This document shows, piece by piece, positions 14,611 through 22,497 of a stretch of 38,444 nucleotides of DNA (position 1 is the stretch's first letter; the number at the start of each line of letters is the position of its first letter). Where the stretch lies: the IMG/VR virus record IMGVR_UViG_3300036944_000501, positions 1 to 38,444 of that record. One strand, written 5' to 3'. The notes beneath the pieces were generated by a model. The model was not told the origin of the DNA and made no database searches. It worked only from the letters and a program-made list of their open reading frames with translations. The position numbers were made by a program, and so were the translations under genes. The stretch is from a virus.

Positions 14611-15899
14611 GACCAGATCTCCGGGGTCTTGAGAACCGGCGTCCACGTCTCCGAAGCCTTGGGAACCGTGGTCCATGTTTCGGTTGCGGGAGGGACCGGC
14701 GACCAGCCCGAGACGCGGAACGACGCCTGACCGAAGGCCATGACGAACACGCCCTGCTCCGCTGACAGGGTGACGTTGCCGCCCTGATCCAGAACAAAGC
14801 CTGCATCCGACCCGGCGAGGACGTATTGACCGGCCTCAACCGGGAGCCGCCGACCGAGTTTCAGGCCCACGTCGGCGCCAGTGATGACGAAAGCCCCGGC
14901 CTCCGATCCCATCTTGCGGACCAGATCCAGCGCGGCGTCTTGACCGCTCAGGACGAAGGCCCCGACCTCAGCCGGGAGGCGGCGGCTGAAAACGAGGTTG
15001 ACCGCCTTGCCCGACAGCGCGAACGCTCCCGGCGAGCCGACCAGCTTCTTGCCCGTCTCGAACAGGGCCGATTGTCCGCTCAGGACGTAGGCACGGGGAG
15101 CGGCCGGCAGAACCCGCGTCACCCTCAGGCCGACTGCAAATCCGGTCAGGGCAACCGCCCCCGCGCCCCCAGTGATCGCGCGTTGGGCTTTCAGCCCCGC
15201 CGACTGCCCCACCAGGGCGAAGGTCCCTGCGTTGGCGACATAGCGCCGCCCGCGCGTGAGAAGCGCCGACCGGCCCGTCAAGACCAAGGCGCCGGACGCA
15301 GCAGATAGACGACGACTGCGCTTCAGCCCCGCCGCTTGGCCTGAGAGGGTGAACGACCCCGCCGCCGCCGTCAGTGTGTAGCTTGTCGGGCCTCCAGCCG
15401 TATAGGTGATGGAGAGTTGAGCGCAGTTAGTGGATGACGTGGAATAATCGACCCAAGCCATGACTGCGCTAGAGCCGGTCGGGTCGCCCGCGAACGCCAG
15501 TGCGTTTCCAGAGGACCACCCAGAGCGCCCGACAATGGCGGACACAATTGCCGCAACATCATAGTTTTGCGTCGCGCCGTCTATGACCGTTTTTGACTGC
15601 GTGGTTTTTGACGCGACGGAGGGGTCTGTCGTTGTCCATGCGGGGGCATTGTCAGACGCAACGCCCTTTATCGAACCCCAAGTCCCGGCGCTAGAGTTTG
15701 CGGCGTCCTTCTTGAGCGTAAGGGTTGCCGAGGTAATCGTCGCTCCCTGAGGAACAGCCACCCCGACAAAACGCAGCCCAACATAGAAGCTAAAAGGAGT
15801 GCTTAGGCCGTTTGCAACGTTAGATTCTTGCGTGCCCAGACCAGGGGCCGCTAAAACATCATCCGCAGTATTCGTGATCCCATAGGAGACGGTAGGCAT
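14607..15899 (-). CDS. Tail appendage protein with ten ~22-residue beta repeats
   Basis: Predicted 430 aa. Residues 1-170 resemble a DNRLRE-type jelly-roll domain (GLRFVGVAVPQGATITSATL, then AVMAWVDYSTSSTN). Residues about 175-400 hold ten degenerate repeats of roughly 22 residues with the core GxFxLSGQxAxLxxxRxL, for example AGSFTLSGQAAGLKRSR and VGAFVLSGQDAALDLVR. The tail has three short copies of the ETWTxVxK type. The repeats suggest an elongated beta structure. It is preceded by an AGGAGG ribosome site placed in a hairpin (15910-15925). Confidence 0.65.
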   Translation of the reverse strand: MPTVSYGITNTADDVLAAPGLGTQESNVANGLSTPFSFYVGLRFVGVAVPQGATITSATLTLKKDAANSSAGTWGSIKGVASDNAPAWTTTDPSVASKTTQSKTVIDGATQNYDVAAIVSAIVGRSGWSSGNALAFAGDPTGSSAVMAWVDYSTSSTNCAQLSITYTAGGPTSYTLTAAAGSFTLSGQAAGLKRSRRLSAASGALVLTGRSALLTRGRRYVANAGTFALVGQSAGLKAQRAITGGAGAVALTGFAVGLRVTRVLPAAPRAYVLSGQSALFETGKKLVGSPGAFALSGKAVNLVFSRRLPAEVGAFVLSGQDAALDLVRKMGSEAGAFVITGADVGLKLGRRLPVEAGQYVLAGSDAGFVLDQGGNVTLSAEQGVFVMAFGQASFRVSGWSPVPPATETWTTVPKASETWTPVLKTPEIWS

Positions 15900-15909
15900 G
15901 GGGCTATCG

Positions 15910-15925
15910 CCTCCTATGGCGGAGG
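15910..15925 (-). promoter_or_regulatory. Hairpin enclosing the ribosome-binding site of the repeat protein gene
   Basis: On the minus strand CCTCC (15925-15921), loop GCCATA and GGAGG (15914-15910) form a 5-bp GC hairpin. It lies between the stop of the upstream gene (15926) and the start at 15899. The AGGAGG inside it is the only good Shine-Dalgarno for that start, so folding would lower its translation unless ribosomes arrive from the upstream gene. Confidence 0.45.
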
Positions 15926-16351
15926 TTAGGCCAGCGTCAGGACGCCGTTGGTCGGGTCGAAGTCCACCGTCAGGGTTTCGCCGTCCGCCAGGGTGATGCT
16001 GGAGCCGTAGTCGTACCAGCCGATCAGCGGATCAGCGGGCGAGGTCGGCGTGTCATTGTAGAGGACGGCGTAGCGGAACGGGCCGATGGAGCCGCCCGCC
16101 GCCGTGAATACCACGTCCGCCAGAACCAGCTTGTAGGTGCCCGAGGACTGAGCCGAAGACGTAATGCTCGCCGCCGTGCCGCCTGCGGTGTAGCCGTTGC
16201 CGGCCGAAATCTCGGTCAGGTTGGCCTTGACGGTGTTGGAGGCGGTCGGCGCCGTGTTGGTCAGCAGGACCTTGAGCGTGTCGGCGCCGAGGTTGTGGAC
16301 CTTCTCGGCCACGTCTTCGGTGAAGCAGTTGAACTTGTTGAACGTGGCCAT
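15926..16351 (-). CDS. Conserved phage structural protein (decoration-type candidate)
   Basis: Predicted 141 aa. NKFNCFTEDVAEKVHNLGAD, then LKVLLTNTAPTASNTVKAN, YKLVLADVVFTAAGGSIGPF and DPLIGWYDYGSSITLADGET define a family widespread among tailed phages, always near head or tail genes. It is an all-beta protein of unknown role; a virion decoration or tail-associated function is likely. It lies between the head-tail adaptor and the appendage gene. Confidence 0.7.
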   Translation of the reverse strand: MATFNKFNCFTEDVAEKVHNLGADTLKVLLTNTAPTASNTVKANLTEISAGNGYTAGGTAASITSSAQSSGTYKLVLADVVFTAAGGSIGPFRYAVLYNDTPTSPADPLIGWYDYGSSITLADGETLTVDFDPTNGVLTLA

Positions 16352-16360
16352 GGTCGGTCC

Positions 16361-16942
16361 TTAGACAACGGTGGAAGCTAGGGGGGTGAGCCGGTCGCCA
16401 GCCATGGCGTTAGATCCGCGCTCGATCATCCGCTTGGCTTCCTGGAAGCGCGCCTCGGCCATCGCCATCAGCCCTTCGTCGCGCGCCAGGAAGGCGGCCT
16501 CACAAAGGGCACCGTAGAGATAGGCGTCAGGATGGTTGACCAGCAGCCAGTTGGTGGCGCTTTCCGACACAGGCGTCAGGCGGCGATAATAGGTGAGTTG
16601 AACCGTCTCATTGGCGGTCGGTGGCGATGCGAACTGCATCTCAGAACCGAGGACGGTGTAGTAGGCCGTCAAGCCTCCAGCGCAGACATCCAGCAGGTCG
16701 TCGGGCATCAGATAGCCCAACACACGATTCCCGATCTGCGCGGATCGCGGCGCCAGGAAGTCGGAAGGAAGATCGGCAAACGCCTGATCTACCGCCGCTG
16801 TCGCCCGACCGATCATCTCGCGCACGCGCAGTTCGCGGTTGATGCGGGCCTCTGCGTTGCGAATGAAAAGCGGGATATTGGCGGCCTGATCGGAGCGCGA
16901 CAGCCAAGTGGCGATCGCTGCCAGAAGTTCGCCATAGGTCAT
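16361..16942 (-). CDS. Head-tail adaptor protein (podovirus adaptor type)
   Basis: Predicted 193 aa, largely helical. MTYGELLAAIATWLSRSDQA, then IPLFIRNAEARINRELRVRE, LPSDFLAPRSAQI and LLVNHPDAYLYGALCEAAFL match adaptor proteins that bind under the portal ring in short-tailed phages (P22 gp4/T7 gp11 role). It overlaps its upstream neighbour by ATGA. The place between capsid and tail genes fits. Confidence 0.75.
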   Translation of the reverse strand: MTYGELLAAIATWLSRSDQAANIPLFIRNAEARINRELRVREMIGRATAAVDQAFADLPSDFLAPRSAQIGNRVLGYLMPDDLLDVCAGGLTAYYTVLGSEMQFASPPTANETVQLTYYRRLTPVSESATNWLLVNHPDAYLYGALCEAAFLARDEGLMAMAEARFQEAKRMIERGSNAMAGDRLTPLASTVV

Positions 16943-17289
16943 CGGAAACCCCCGTCCTGGGTCGCGCCGAGCTGGCCCGCTGCGGTGCGGAGATAGCGCC
17001 AGTCAGGATCGTTCAGCTTGCGCATCAGCCGTTGGGCGTGCGCGGGGTCCCAAACGTCGAGACCTTCCTCGTTCCACCACTTCTGAATGATGATGTCGGG
17101 GATGTAGGCCACCCGGCGCATCGATCGGTCGGCCGTATAGCCGTCGTTCTCGTTGAACTGCGCCCGATTGTTCTCAAGCACGGTTCCCACGTCCTGAGAG
17201 GAGATGATCTCCCCGCCTTCGTCCGAGTTGCGCCAGAAGTGAGCCACCCCGCCATTAGCGAGGCTGCCGGCGAGGTGCTTCAGGGTCAT
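16939..17289 (-). CDS. Conserved head-region protein of unknown function
   Basis: Predicted 116 aa. GGVAHFWRNSDEGGEIISSQ, then YTADRSMRRVAYIPDIIIQK and WWNEEGLDVWDPAHAQRLMR form a compact tryptophan-rich protein that I associate with capsid/adaptor loci of similar phages. No enzymatic motif is visible. It overlaps both neighbours by 4 bases, which suggests a head-completion or adaptor-assembly role; this is inferred from position only. Confidence 0.6.
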   Translation of the reverse strand: MTLKHLAGSLANGGVAHFWRNSDEGGEIISSQDVGTVLENNRAQFNENDGYTADRSMRRVAYIPDIIIQKWWNEEGLDVWDPAHAQRLMRKLNDPDWRYLRTAAGQLGATQDGGFR

Positions 17290-17492
17290 TGGATTTCTAC
17301 GAACCCACGGTCTTCGAGGTTGTCCGCGATGGTTTTCTCGGTCGTGAACTCGTCGCCCTTGGCGAAATAGTGCTCACCGTTGAGATCGTGGACGCCCTTG
17401 GAAATCTTGCCGTCGCCATTCTTCAGGACGCGGCAGCGGGCCGTTCCGTCAGCTACGGCCGGGGCCTGATCGGGCTTCTTCACTTCGGTCAT
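17286..17492 (-). CDS. Small head-region protein
   Basis: Predicted 68 aa. CRVLKNGDGKISKGVHDLNG, then EHYFAKGDEFTTEKTIADNL and EDRGFVEIQ. It is a small alpha/beta protein of unknown family. It is the first gene after the capsid terminator (17507-17535), so its expression depends on readthrough. Confidence 0.55.
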   Translation of the reverse strand: MTEVKKPDQAPAVADGTARCRVLKNGDGKISKGVHDLNGEHYFAKGDEFTTEKTIADNLEDRGFVEIQ

Positions 17493-17506
17493 GTGCTTGT
17501 CCCATG

Positions 17507-17535
17507 AAAAAGGGGCAGGCCCGAAGACCCGCCCC
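17507..17535 (-). terminator. Rho-independent terminator behind the major capsid gene
   Basis: Minus-strand RNA folds as GGGGCGGGUC-UUCG-GGCCUGCCCC, a 10-bp stem (two G-U pairs) capped by a UUCG tetraloop and followed by five U. The stem is 17535-17526 with 17521-17512, and the U tract is 17511-17507. The stem is only fully paired when read on the minus strand. It lies 27 bases after the capsid stop and would cut transcription of downstream genes relative to capsid and scaffold. Confidence 0.9.
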
Positions 17536-17561
17536 CTGAGTTGTCAGCCGGTAAAGGCTGG

Positions 17562-18527
17562 TTATGCGGTCGCCTGGATGTCCGCGACGACGCCGTGGGC
17601 CTTCTCGTTCGCGACTTCCGCCGTGTATTCCACGGTCATCATGAACTTGTCGGAGTCACCCGAGCGGGCCAGGTCCTTGGTCTTGTAGCCGTCAAGCATC
17701 GCCACCGAGGCCTTGTCGGCGTCCAGCAGCAGGCAGTCGCGGGTGAAGGCGTAGGGGTGCGGGACCAGGGCCAGATCGCCGAAGTCATCGACGTAGATTT
17801 CAGCGCCTGCCACGATGGTGGCCTGACCCTTGCCGGTAACGTCTTTGCGGATTTGGGCGATACCGGTGAAGGCCGAGAAGCGCTGCTTCAGGGACGAACC
17901 CATGAAGGCGATCTTGGCCTTGGCGCCGTTGTCGAAGGAGGTCTTGCGAACCGCCTTGACCTGATCTTCCGTGAACTGACGCAGGGTGCCGTCCGTGGGG
18001 GCAGCGACAATGCCGGCCGAGAAGCCGCCCGAGGCGCCGCCAACGCCGCGCGAGGTGTTCGAGGTCAGCCACGACATGATGCCAGCCGACAGACGCGCGT
18101 TGGACCCGCTTTCGCTCCGCGATGCCGACTTGCCGCAGATCGACGCCTCGATGTCGCGGCGCAGCTCCAGGCCCTTGAGGACCTTCTGACGGTTCAGTTC
18201 CGACTTGCGGCCCGCCTTGTCCACGACTTCCTGGGTGCGGGTCACGCCGCCGGTCTTGCGGCCGATCTGGCAGTAGTTGCCGACGCGCGCCGTCAGGTTC
18301 GGCGCATCCAGCGACGCAACGTCGTCGCCTTCCAGTTGCGCGTTGGCGGCGTTCGGGGTCGCCAGCGCTTCCGTCTGCCACTCGTGCAGGCGGGCCGTGG
18401 CCTTGCCGCGACCGATGGCGGAAACGACGGGCGTTTCCTCGGCTGCGACGCGGTGGATGACGTCGGACAGATCCTCGCGGTTGCCGACGCTGTTGATGGT
18501 CGAAGTGATGTTGGTAGGCGCAGCCAT
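17562..18527 (-). CDS. Major capsid protein (DUF5309/SU10-like family)
   Basis: Predicted 321 aa. NREDLSDVIHRVAAEETPVV, then RLHEWQTEALATPNAANAQL, EGDDVASLDAPNLTARVGNY and QEVVDKAGRKSELNRQKVLK are the signature blocks of the DUF5309 capsid family, which has the HK97 fold. The C-terminus carries DDFGDLALVPHPYAFTRD. It lies directly after the scaffold gene and before a strong terminator, as expected for the most abundant virion protein. Confidence 0.9.
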   Translation of the reverse strand: MAAPTNITSTINSVGNREDLSDVIHRVAAEETPVVSAIGRGKATARLHEWQTEALATPNAANAQLEGDDVASLDAPNLTARVGNYCQIGRKTGGVTRTQEVVDKAGRKSELNRQKVLKGLELRRDIEASICGKSASRSESGSNARLSAGIMSWLTSNTSRGVGGASGGFSAGIVAAPTDGTLRQFTEDQVKAVRKTSFDNGAKAKIAFMGSSLKQRFSAFTGIAQIRKDVTGKGQATIVAGAEIYVDDFGDLALVPHPYAFTRDCLLLDADKASVAMLDGYKTKDLARSGDSDKFMMTVEYTAEVANEKAHGVVADIQATA

Positions 18528-18533
18528 GGCTTA

Positions 18534-19478
18534 TCAGCCCCTCTGGTTCAGGATCGCCACCGCGTCATCGATGCTGCCGGATTTCTTGAACCGGTCGGTC
18601 ATCTGCGCGGCCTGGCGCTGCTTGATGGGTGCGGGCGCGGTGGACGGACGAGCCGTGATCACCTTCTTGCCCGGCGGTTTCGGTTGCGGAGCCTGGGCGC
18701 GGTCGTAGAGCATCGCCTTGTGAGCGATGAGCATCTCGTCCGCGCTGATCCACTTGCGTTGTTCGGGTCCGAAATTCGGAATGGTCTTGCCGACATAATC
18801 GAAGACCTCGGCAACCGCCTTGGGATCGCTCGCGATGTGCGGGGCGATCTCAGGAAGCCGTGCGGTCTGCGCGTTGGCGAAGGCCTGCCATTCGACCACC
18901 TCGGCTTGCTGCCGTGCGGCGTCGAGTTGCTGAACGCGCTGAACGTCCGCATCGTAGTCGGCGCGTAGCTGATTGAACTCTCGCGGGTCCATCTGCTGCG
19001 CTGCGCGCTGCCATGCGGTGGCGTCCATGCCGCTCCAGCGATCAAGCTGCTGCTTCGCCTGGGCGGTCAGCGTCTCGATCTGGGGTTTCAGGGCTGCGAC
19101 GGCCTGAGCCTCCGCGTCTGCCCTTTGTCGGGCCTCCGACGCGCGCTGTTGCGCCGCCGAAACGCCCTTGTCCCTCTCAGCCTCGCGGGCGGTCAGGTAC
19201 TCCTGAACGTCGCGCGGCAGGGCTTCGAACTTGGCCTTGTGCTCCGCGTCCCAGGACTTCGGCGGCTCGATGACCGGAAGATCCGGTTCGTCCTCCGACT
19301 GGTCGGCGGGGTCTTCCTCGGCGTCAGCCTCTTCCTCGGCTTCGTCGCTGACCGTTTCCGGGGCGTCGTTCTCGATTTCGGGCTGTTCCGTGGTCTGGGG
19401 CTGATCTTCAACCGCCTCCTCGATCGACAGATGCGCGACCGCATCCTCGACCGACAGTGCGCCGGTTTCGGTATCCAT
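18534..19478 (-). CDS. Scaffolding protein
   Basis: Predicted 314 aa. Very acidic N-terminus (DEAEEEADAEEDPADQSEDE) is followed by PPKSWDAEHKAKFEALPRDV and a long coiled coil rich in Ala, Gln, Arg and Glu (about 105-200). The C-terminus is basic (KPPGKKVITARPS, then AQMTDRFKKSGSIDDA), suited to binding the capsid interior. The family start 'PxSWxxExKxxFxxLPxxVQ' is typical of scaffolds encoded just upstream of capsid genes. Confidence 0.85.
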   Translation of the reverse strand: MDTETGALSVEDAVAHLSIEEAVEDQPQTTEQPEIENDAPETVSDEAEEEADAEEDPADQSEDEPDLPVIEPPKSWDAEHKAKFEALPRDVQEYLTAREAERDKGVSAAQQRASEARQRADAEAQAVAALKPQIETLTAQAKQQLDRWSGMDATAWQRAAQQMDPREFNQLRADYDADVQRVQQLDAARQQAEVVEWQAFANAQTARLPEIAPHIASDPKAVAEVFDYVGKTIPNFGPEQRKWISADEMLIAHKAMLYDRAQAPQPKPPGKKVITARPSTAPAPIKQRQAAQMTDRFKKSGSIDDAVAILNQRG

Positions 19479-19499
19479 TCATCACCTTGTGAGAGGAGC

Positions 19500-19751
19500 T
19501 TAAAGCTCGGGGTTGATAGCCAGCATGGCGTCGGCCATGTCGCCGCCGGCTGCGATGTGCAGCAGGTCTTGTTTCACCGCGTCGAGGATCTGCACGGTGG
19601 AAATCAGGCGGTCCAACTCGCGCTGGGCCTTGGGGTGGGTGGTGACGATCCGCTCAAGGCAGGCCGCGCGGAGCTTGGCGAAGGCCGCCTCGGTGATCTC
19701 AAGCTCCTGCCGGGCCTTCATGCCCCGCGAGCGTTCCTCTTGAAGGTTCAT
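19500..19751 (-). CDS. Small helical protein between portal and scaffold
   Basis: Predicted 83 aa, almost entirely helical and charged: RSRGMKARQELEITEAAFAK, then RELDRLISTVQILDAVKQDL. It overlaps the portal stop by ATGA. A small helical gene in this slot is common in related phages; its function is unknown, possibly helping portal or scaffold assembly. Confidence 0.6.
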   Translation of the reverse strand: MNLQEERSRGMKARQELEITEAAFAKLRAACLERIVTTHPKAQRELDRLISTVQILDAVKQDLLHIAAGGDMADAMLAINPEL

Positions 19752-21760
19752 CCGGGCTCACCGCCCATGTGGACATCGTATTGCGTCGGGCTGTTCGCAC
19801 CGATCATGGCCAGCTCGCGTTTCAGGGCCAGTTCAGCGGTCAACTGACGCTCCTTCAGGGAAATCTCGGCGTCGGTCTTGTAGCGAGCCAGTTCCATCTC
19901 CCCAGCCATCTTCTCGCGCTGGATTTGCAGGTCGCTTTGGGCCTTCGCCTGGTCCGCGGCGCTCTGCATCTGGAGTTTCTGCTGCTCCATCTGGAGCTGG
20001 GCTTGCGCTTCAGCCTGCGCCGGATCGACGCCGGGCTGTGGCGCCGGCTGTTCGGCCGGATCGCTGATGAACCGTTCCGGCGCCTTGAAGCCGAGCTTCT
20101 CGACAAACTTGGTCGCGTAGGCGTGCAGGTTCTGCGGCGTGACGTAGGGGCCGTTCGGGCCGTTCTGCAGGGTGATCAGCTTCTCGATCATCTCACCGAG
20201 CAAGACGAGGGCGTGCTGTTCAGCCTCGCGCCCCGAAGAGCCAAGGCCGATCTCGATAGCCATGTCGTTGCGGGCGCCCCAGGACGTGGGGTCGGTGTCT
20301 TTCCACTTGCCGTTGAAGCGGAACTTCTGGGCGGAAGAGACATTGCGGCGCACCAGGGCGTGGATGCCGAGCATCATGTCCTTGACGCCGGTCTCCGCGA
20401 AGATGCGGGCGATCATGCGAACGCGCTTCTGAGAGGCCGAGACGAGCGCAGCCATACCCTTGGCGGTGTCGTGCAGGGTGTCGGGGTTGAGGCCCTGAGC
20501 GTTGCGCACGATCCCGGTGCGCTTCTCGGCCATGGTCTCGAAGTACTCCAGCGCGCCGAATGCATCGAACGACAGGCCGGGGGAGGTGATCGGGGTCACG
20601 GCGCCGGCCTGATTCATGCGAATCGGCATGAGCGGTTCGTTGCGCAGCAGGTCCGACAGCGTGAACTCGTTGGCCTTGCTCTCGTCCACGGCCATGCGCT
20701 GGTTGAGCGCGAAGTAGGCCGAGTCCAGCGCCATGCGGGTGAGGGTCGTCTGGATGCGCTGGATCTCCAGCAGCTTGTCGGCCACGCTCTCGCCGTAGAA
20801 GCGGTGCGTCACGATGTAGGGCGTGATAGCCGCGACTTGGATTTCCTCGACCTCTTCCTTCTGGATGAGGACCTTTTCGTCATTGCCGGTCAGGACGCGC
20901 CAGAGCTGGCCCTTCAGTCGGATATAGTGCTCCACGACCTCGACCATGCGCAGGTCGGCCATGCCGTCCACGTGGTCGTCGCTCTCATCCGCCGTGTCGC
21001 GGGCGAGGTCTAGGCCGTCGTCGGTTGAGGTGTAGGCCGACAGGCTTGCGACAACCTCCTCATCCACGCCGTCAAGGATCAGATCCTGCGCCCGCTGACG
21101 GGTGCGCAGCGCGCAATAGGTGGCGGCGGGAAGGCGCACCGTGTCGGCGCCGACTGTGAAGTCTTCAGGCGGGAAGGCCTCGACCTTGACGCTGCCCCGC
21201 TGGATGACCTGGCGCAGTTCGATGGTGAACAGCGGTTCGGCCATCGGCGGCGCGAAGTCCTGCGGCGTGACTTTGACGATCTCGCCGTACTGCTGGAGCG
21301 CCTGAGCCTCGACAGCGGTGCGGTTTTCGAAGATTTCCGTCTCGCCGTACTGCGGGTCCTCCCAGCGCCAGCGAACCACGCCCGTCTTGGTCTGGCAGGC
21401 GTCCTTGAACATCGAATAGAGGATCATGAACCCGGGGTTCTGATCGAAGAAGACGTGCTGAACGAAGTCCGTCTCTTGCTGCGCGGCGTCCTCGTCCTCA
21501 GGCCCGACCGGCGCGAAGGTGGCCACGTCCTCGCCCGTGAAGATCTCCACCAGATCGGGCAGGATCGTCTCGATGGCGTCGGCCACCACGGTCGCCACGG
21601 CCTTGGAGCGGTTCGGCAGCGACGGAATGTCGTCCATCACGCCCTTGGAGTAATTCAGGGCTGTCTCGCGCTCGGTCGCCAGCGTGTCGTCGTGCTCGAA
21701 ACCGATGCTGTTCTTGCGCTCATTGGCCAGGATGGCGAGCAAGTCTTCGTCGTCCATCAT
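19748..21760 (-). CDS. Portal protein
   Basis: Predicted 670 aa. ATGATG starts at 21760/21757 behind AGGAGG; spacing favours 21757. It opens with LNYSKGVMDDIPSLPNRSKA and VATVVADAIETILPDLVEIF, a pattern of portals of short-tailed phages, and carries PEDFTVGADTVRLPAATYCA and TGIVRNAQGLNPDTLHDTAK in the wing/stem region. Residues about 580-650 are a long Gln/Ala/Lys coiled coil, likely the barrel helix. As a dodecamer it would form the DNA channel and dock terminase. It sits directly after the terminase genes. Confidence 0.85.
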   Translation of the reverse strand: MMDDEDLLAILANERKNSIGFEHDDTLATERETALNYSKGVMDDIPSLPNRSKAVATVVADAIETILPDLVEIFTGEDVATFAPVGPEDEDAAQQETDFVQHVFFDQNPGFMILYSMFKDACQTKTGVVRWRWEDPQYGETEIFENRTAVEAQALQQYGEIVKVTPQDFAPPMAEPLFTIELRQVIQRGSVKVEAFPPEDFTVGADTVRLPAATYCALRTRQRAQDLILDGVDEEVVASLSAYTSTDDGLDLARDTADESDDHVDGMADLRMVEVVEHYIRLKGQLWRVLTGNDEKVLIQKEEVEEIQVAAITPYIVTHRFYGESVADKLLEIQRIQTTLTRMALDSAYFALNQRMAVDESKANEFTLSDLLRNEPLMPIRMNQAGAVTPITSPGLSFDAFGALEYFETMAEKRTGIVRNAQGLNPDTLHDTAKGMAALVSASQKRVRMIARIFAETGVKDMMLGIHALVRRNVSSAQKFRFNGKWKDTDPTSWGARNDMAIEIGLGSSGREAEQHALVLLGEMIEKLITLQNGPNGPYVTPQNLHAYATKFVEKLGFKAPERFISDPAEQPAPQPGVDPAQAEAQAQLQMEQQKLQMQSAADQAKAQSDLQIQREKMAGEMELARYKTDAEISLKERQLTAELALKRELAMIGANSPTQYDVHMGGEPG

Positions 21761-21765
21761 GCCTC

Positions 21766-22497
21766 CTAGACAGCACCGAAAGCCGGGATCACCAGCTTGG
21801 TTCGGCTGGGCTGCACGGTGGCGAACCTCAGCATCATCATTGCGTATCGGGACGCCGAAATACGGTCGTCCTTGAGCTTCACGATCAGGCCGTCCTTGCG
21901 GTGATACAGCCTGAACTCTTGCAGCCAGCCGCCGCAGGTCTCGAACACCTTCCAGCGTCCGGTCTGCATCCGGTCCAGCATCTCCATGACGCCGGCCTCG
22001 ACCCCGTTCCCACCATCAGGGAAGGTCGCCTTCTCGGGGAGCATCTTGAGGCCTTGGGTGCGGTATTGCTCCGCGAGCTGCTCGCCCGAGCCCTTGTCGT
22101 GCTGGAGTCCGTCATGCGGCCAAGAGCATGGGATCCAGTCGCCCCAAGGCTTGATGCCGGCTGAGTGAACGACCGGGGTGGATTCACGCGCTGCGTATTC
22201 CTTGCAGACGTAGATGCAGTCCGCGTCCCGGTCCCAAGCTAGGTTGACGGCGCCGAATGGGTGATCCCACCCGAAGTCCACGCCGTTGATCTGTGGCCAG
22301 TGCGACGGGATCGCGAACGGCTTGACTGTGATGTCCTCTTCCGGGATCGGGAACACCCGACCGGAGCCCATGGAGGGTATGCCTTTGACCCGCGCCTCGC
22401 GTTCGTGCGCCGGGTAGCTGGCTATGATCTCTGCCCGCTGCTCGGGCGTGTAGTGCTCCGCGTCCTCGATGGTCATCTGCACGACGTGCCGGCTCAT
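21766..22497 (-). CDS. terL: Terminase large subunit, nuclease half (split gene)
   Basis: Predicted 243 aa. It continues colinearly from the ATPase half: MTIEDAEHYTPEQRAEIIAS, then GSGRVFPIPEEDI, the first nuclease-motif Asp in GVDFGWDHPFGAVNLAWD (Asp74), a middle PHDGLQHDKGSGEQL acidic/His motif and KDDRISASRYAMMMLRF near the end. In most relatives both halves are one protein of roughly 480 residues. Here ATG 22497 overlaps the stop of the ATPase half as ATGA, in a different frame. No conserved domain seems missing, so the two chains may reassemble. Confidence 0.85.
   Translation of the reverse strand: MSRHVVQMTIEDAEHYTPEQRAEIIASYPAHEREARVKGIPSMGSGRVFPIPEEDITVKPFAIPSHWPQINGVDFGWDHPFGAVNLAWDRDADCIYVCKEYAARESTPVVHSAGIKPWGDWIPCSWPHDGLQHDKGSGEQLAEQYRTQGLKMLPEKATFPDGGNGVEAGVMEMLDRMQTGRWKVFETCGGWLQEFRLYHRKDGLIVKLKDDRISASRYAMMMLRFATVQPSRTKLVIPAFGAV

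Noticed and set aside
17541-18968. 475-codon plus-strand frame opposite capsid and scaffold
   Set aside because: It is an antisense shadow of two clear structural genes, including the DUF5309 capsid protein.
19769-21013. 414-codon plus-strand frame opposite the portal
   Set aside because: Antisense shadow; the portal on the minus strand is well supported.
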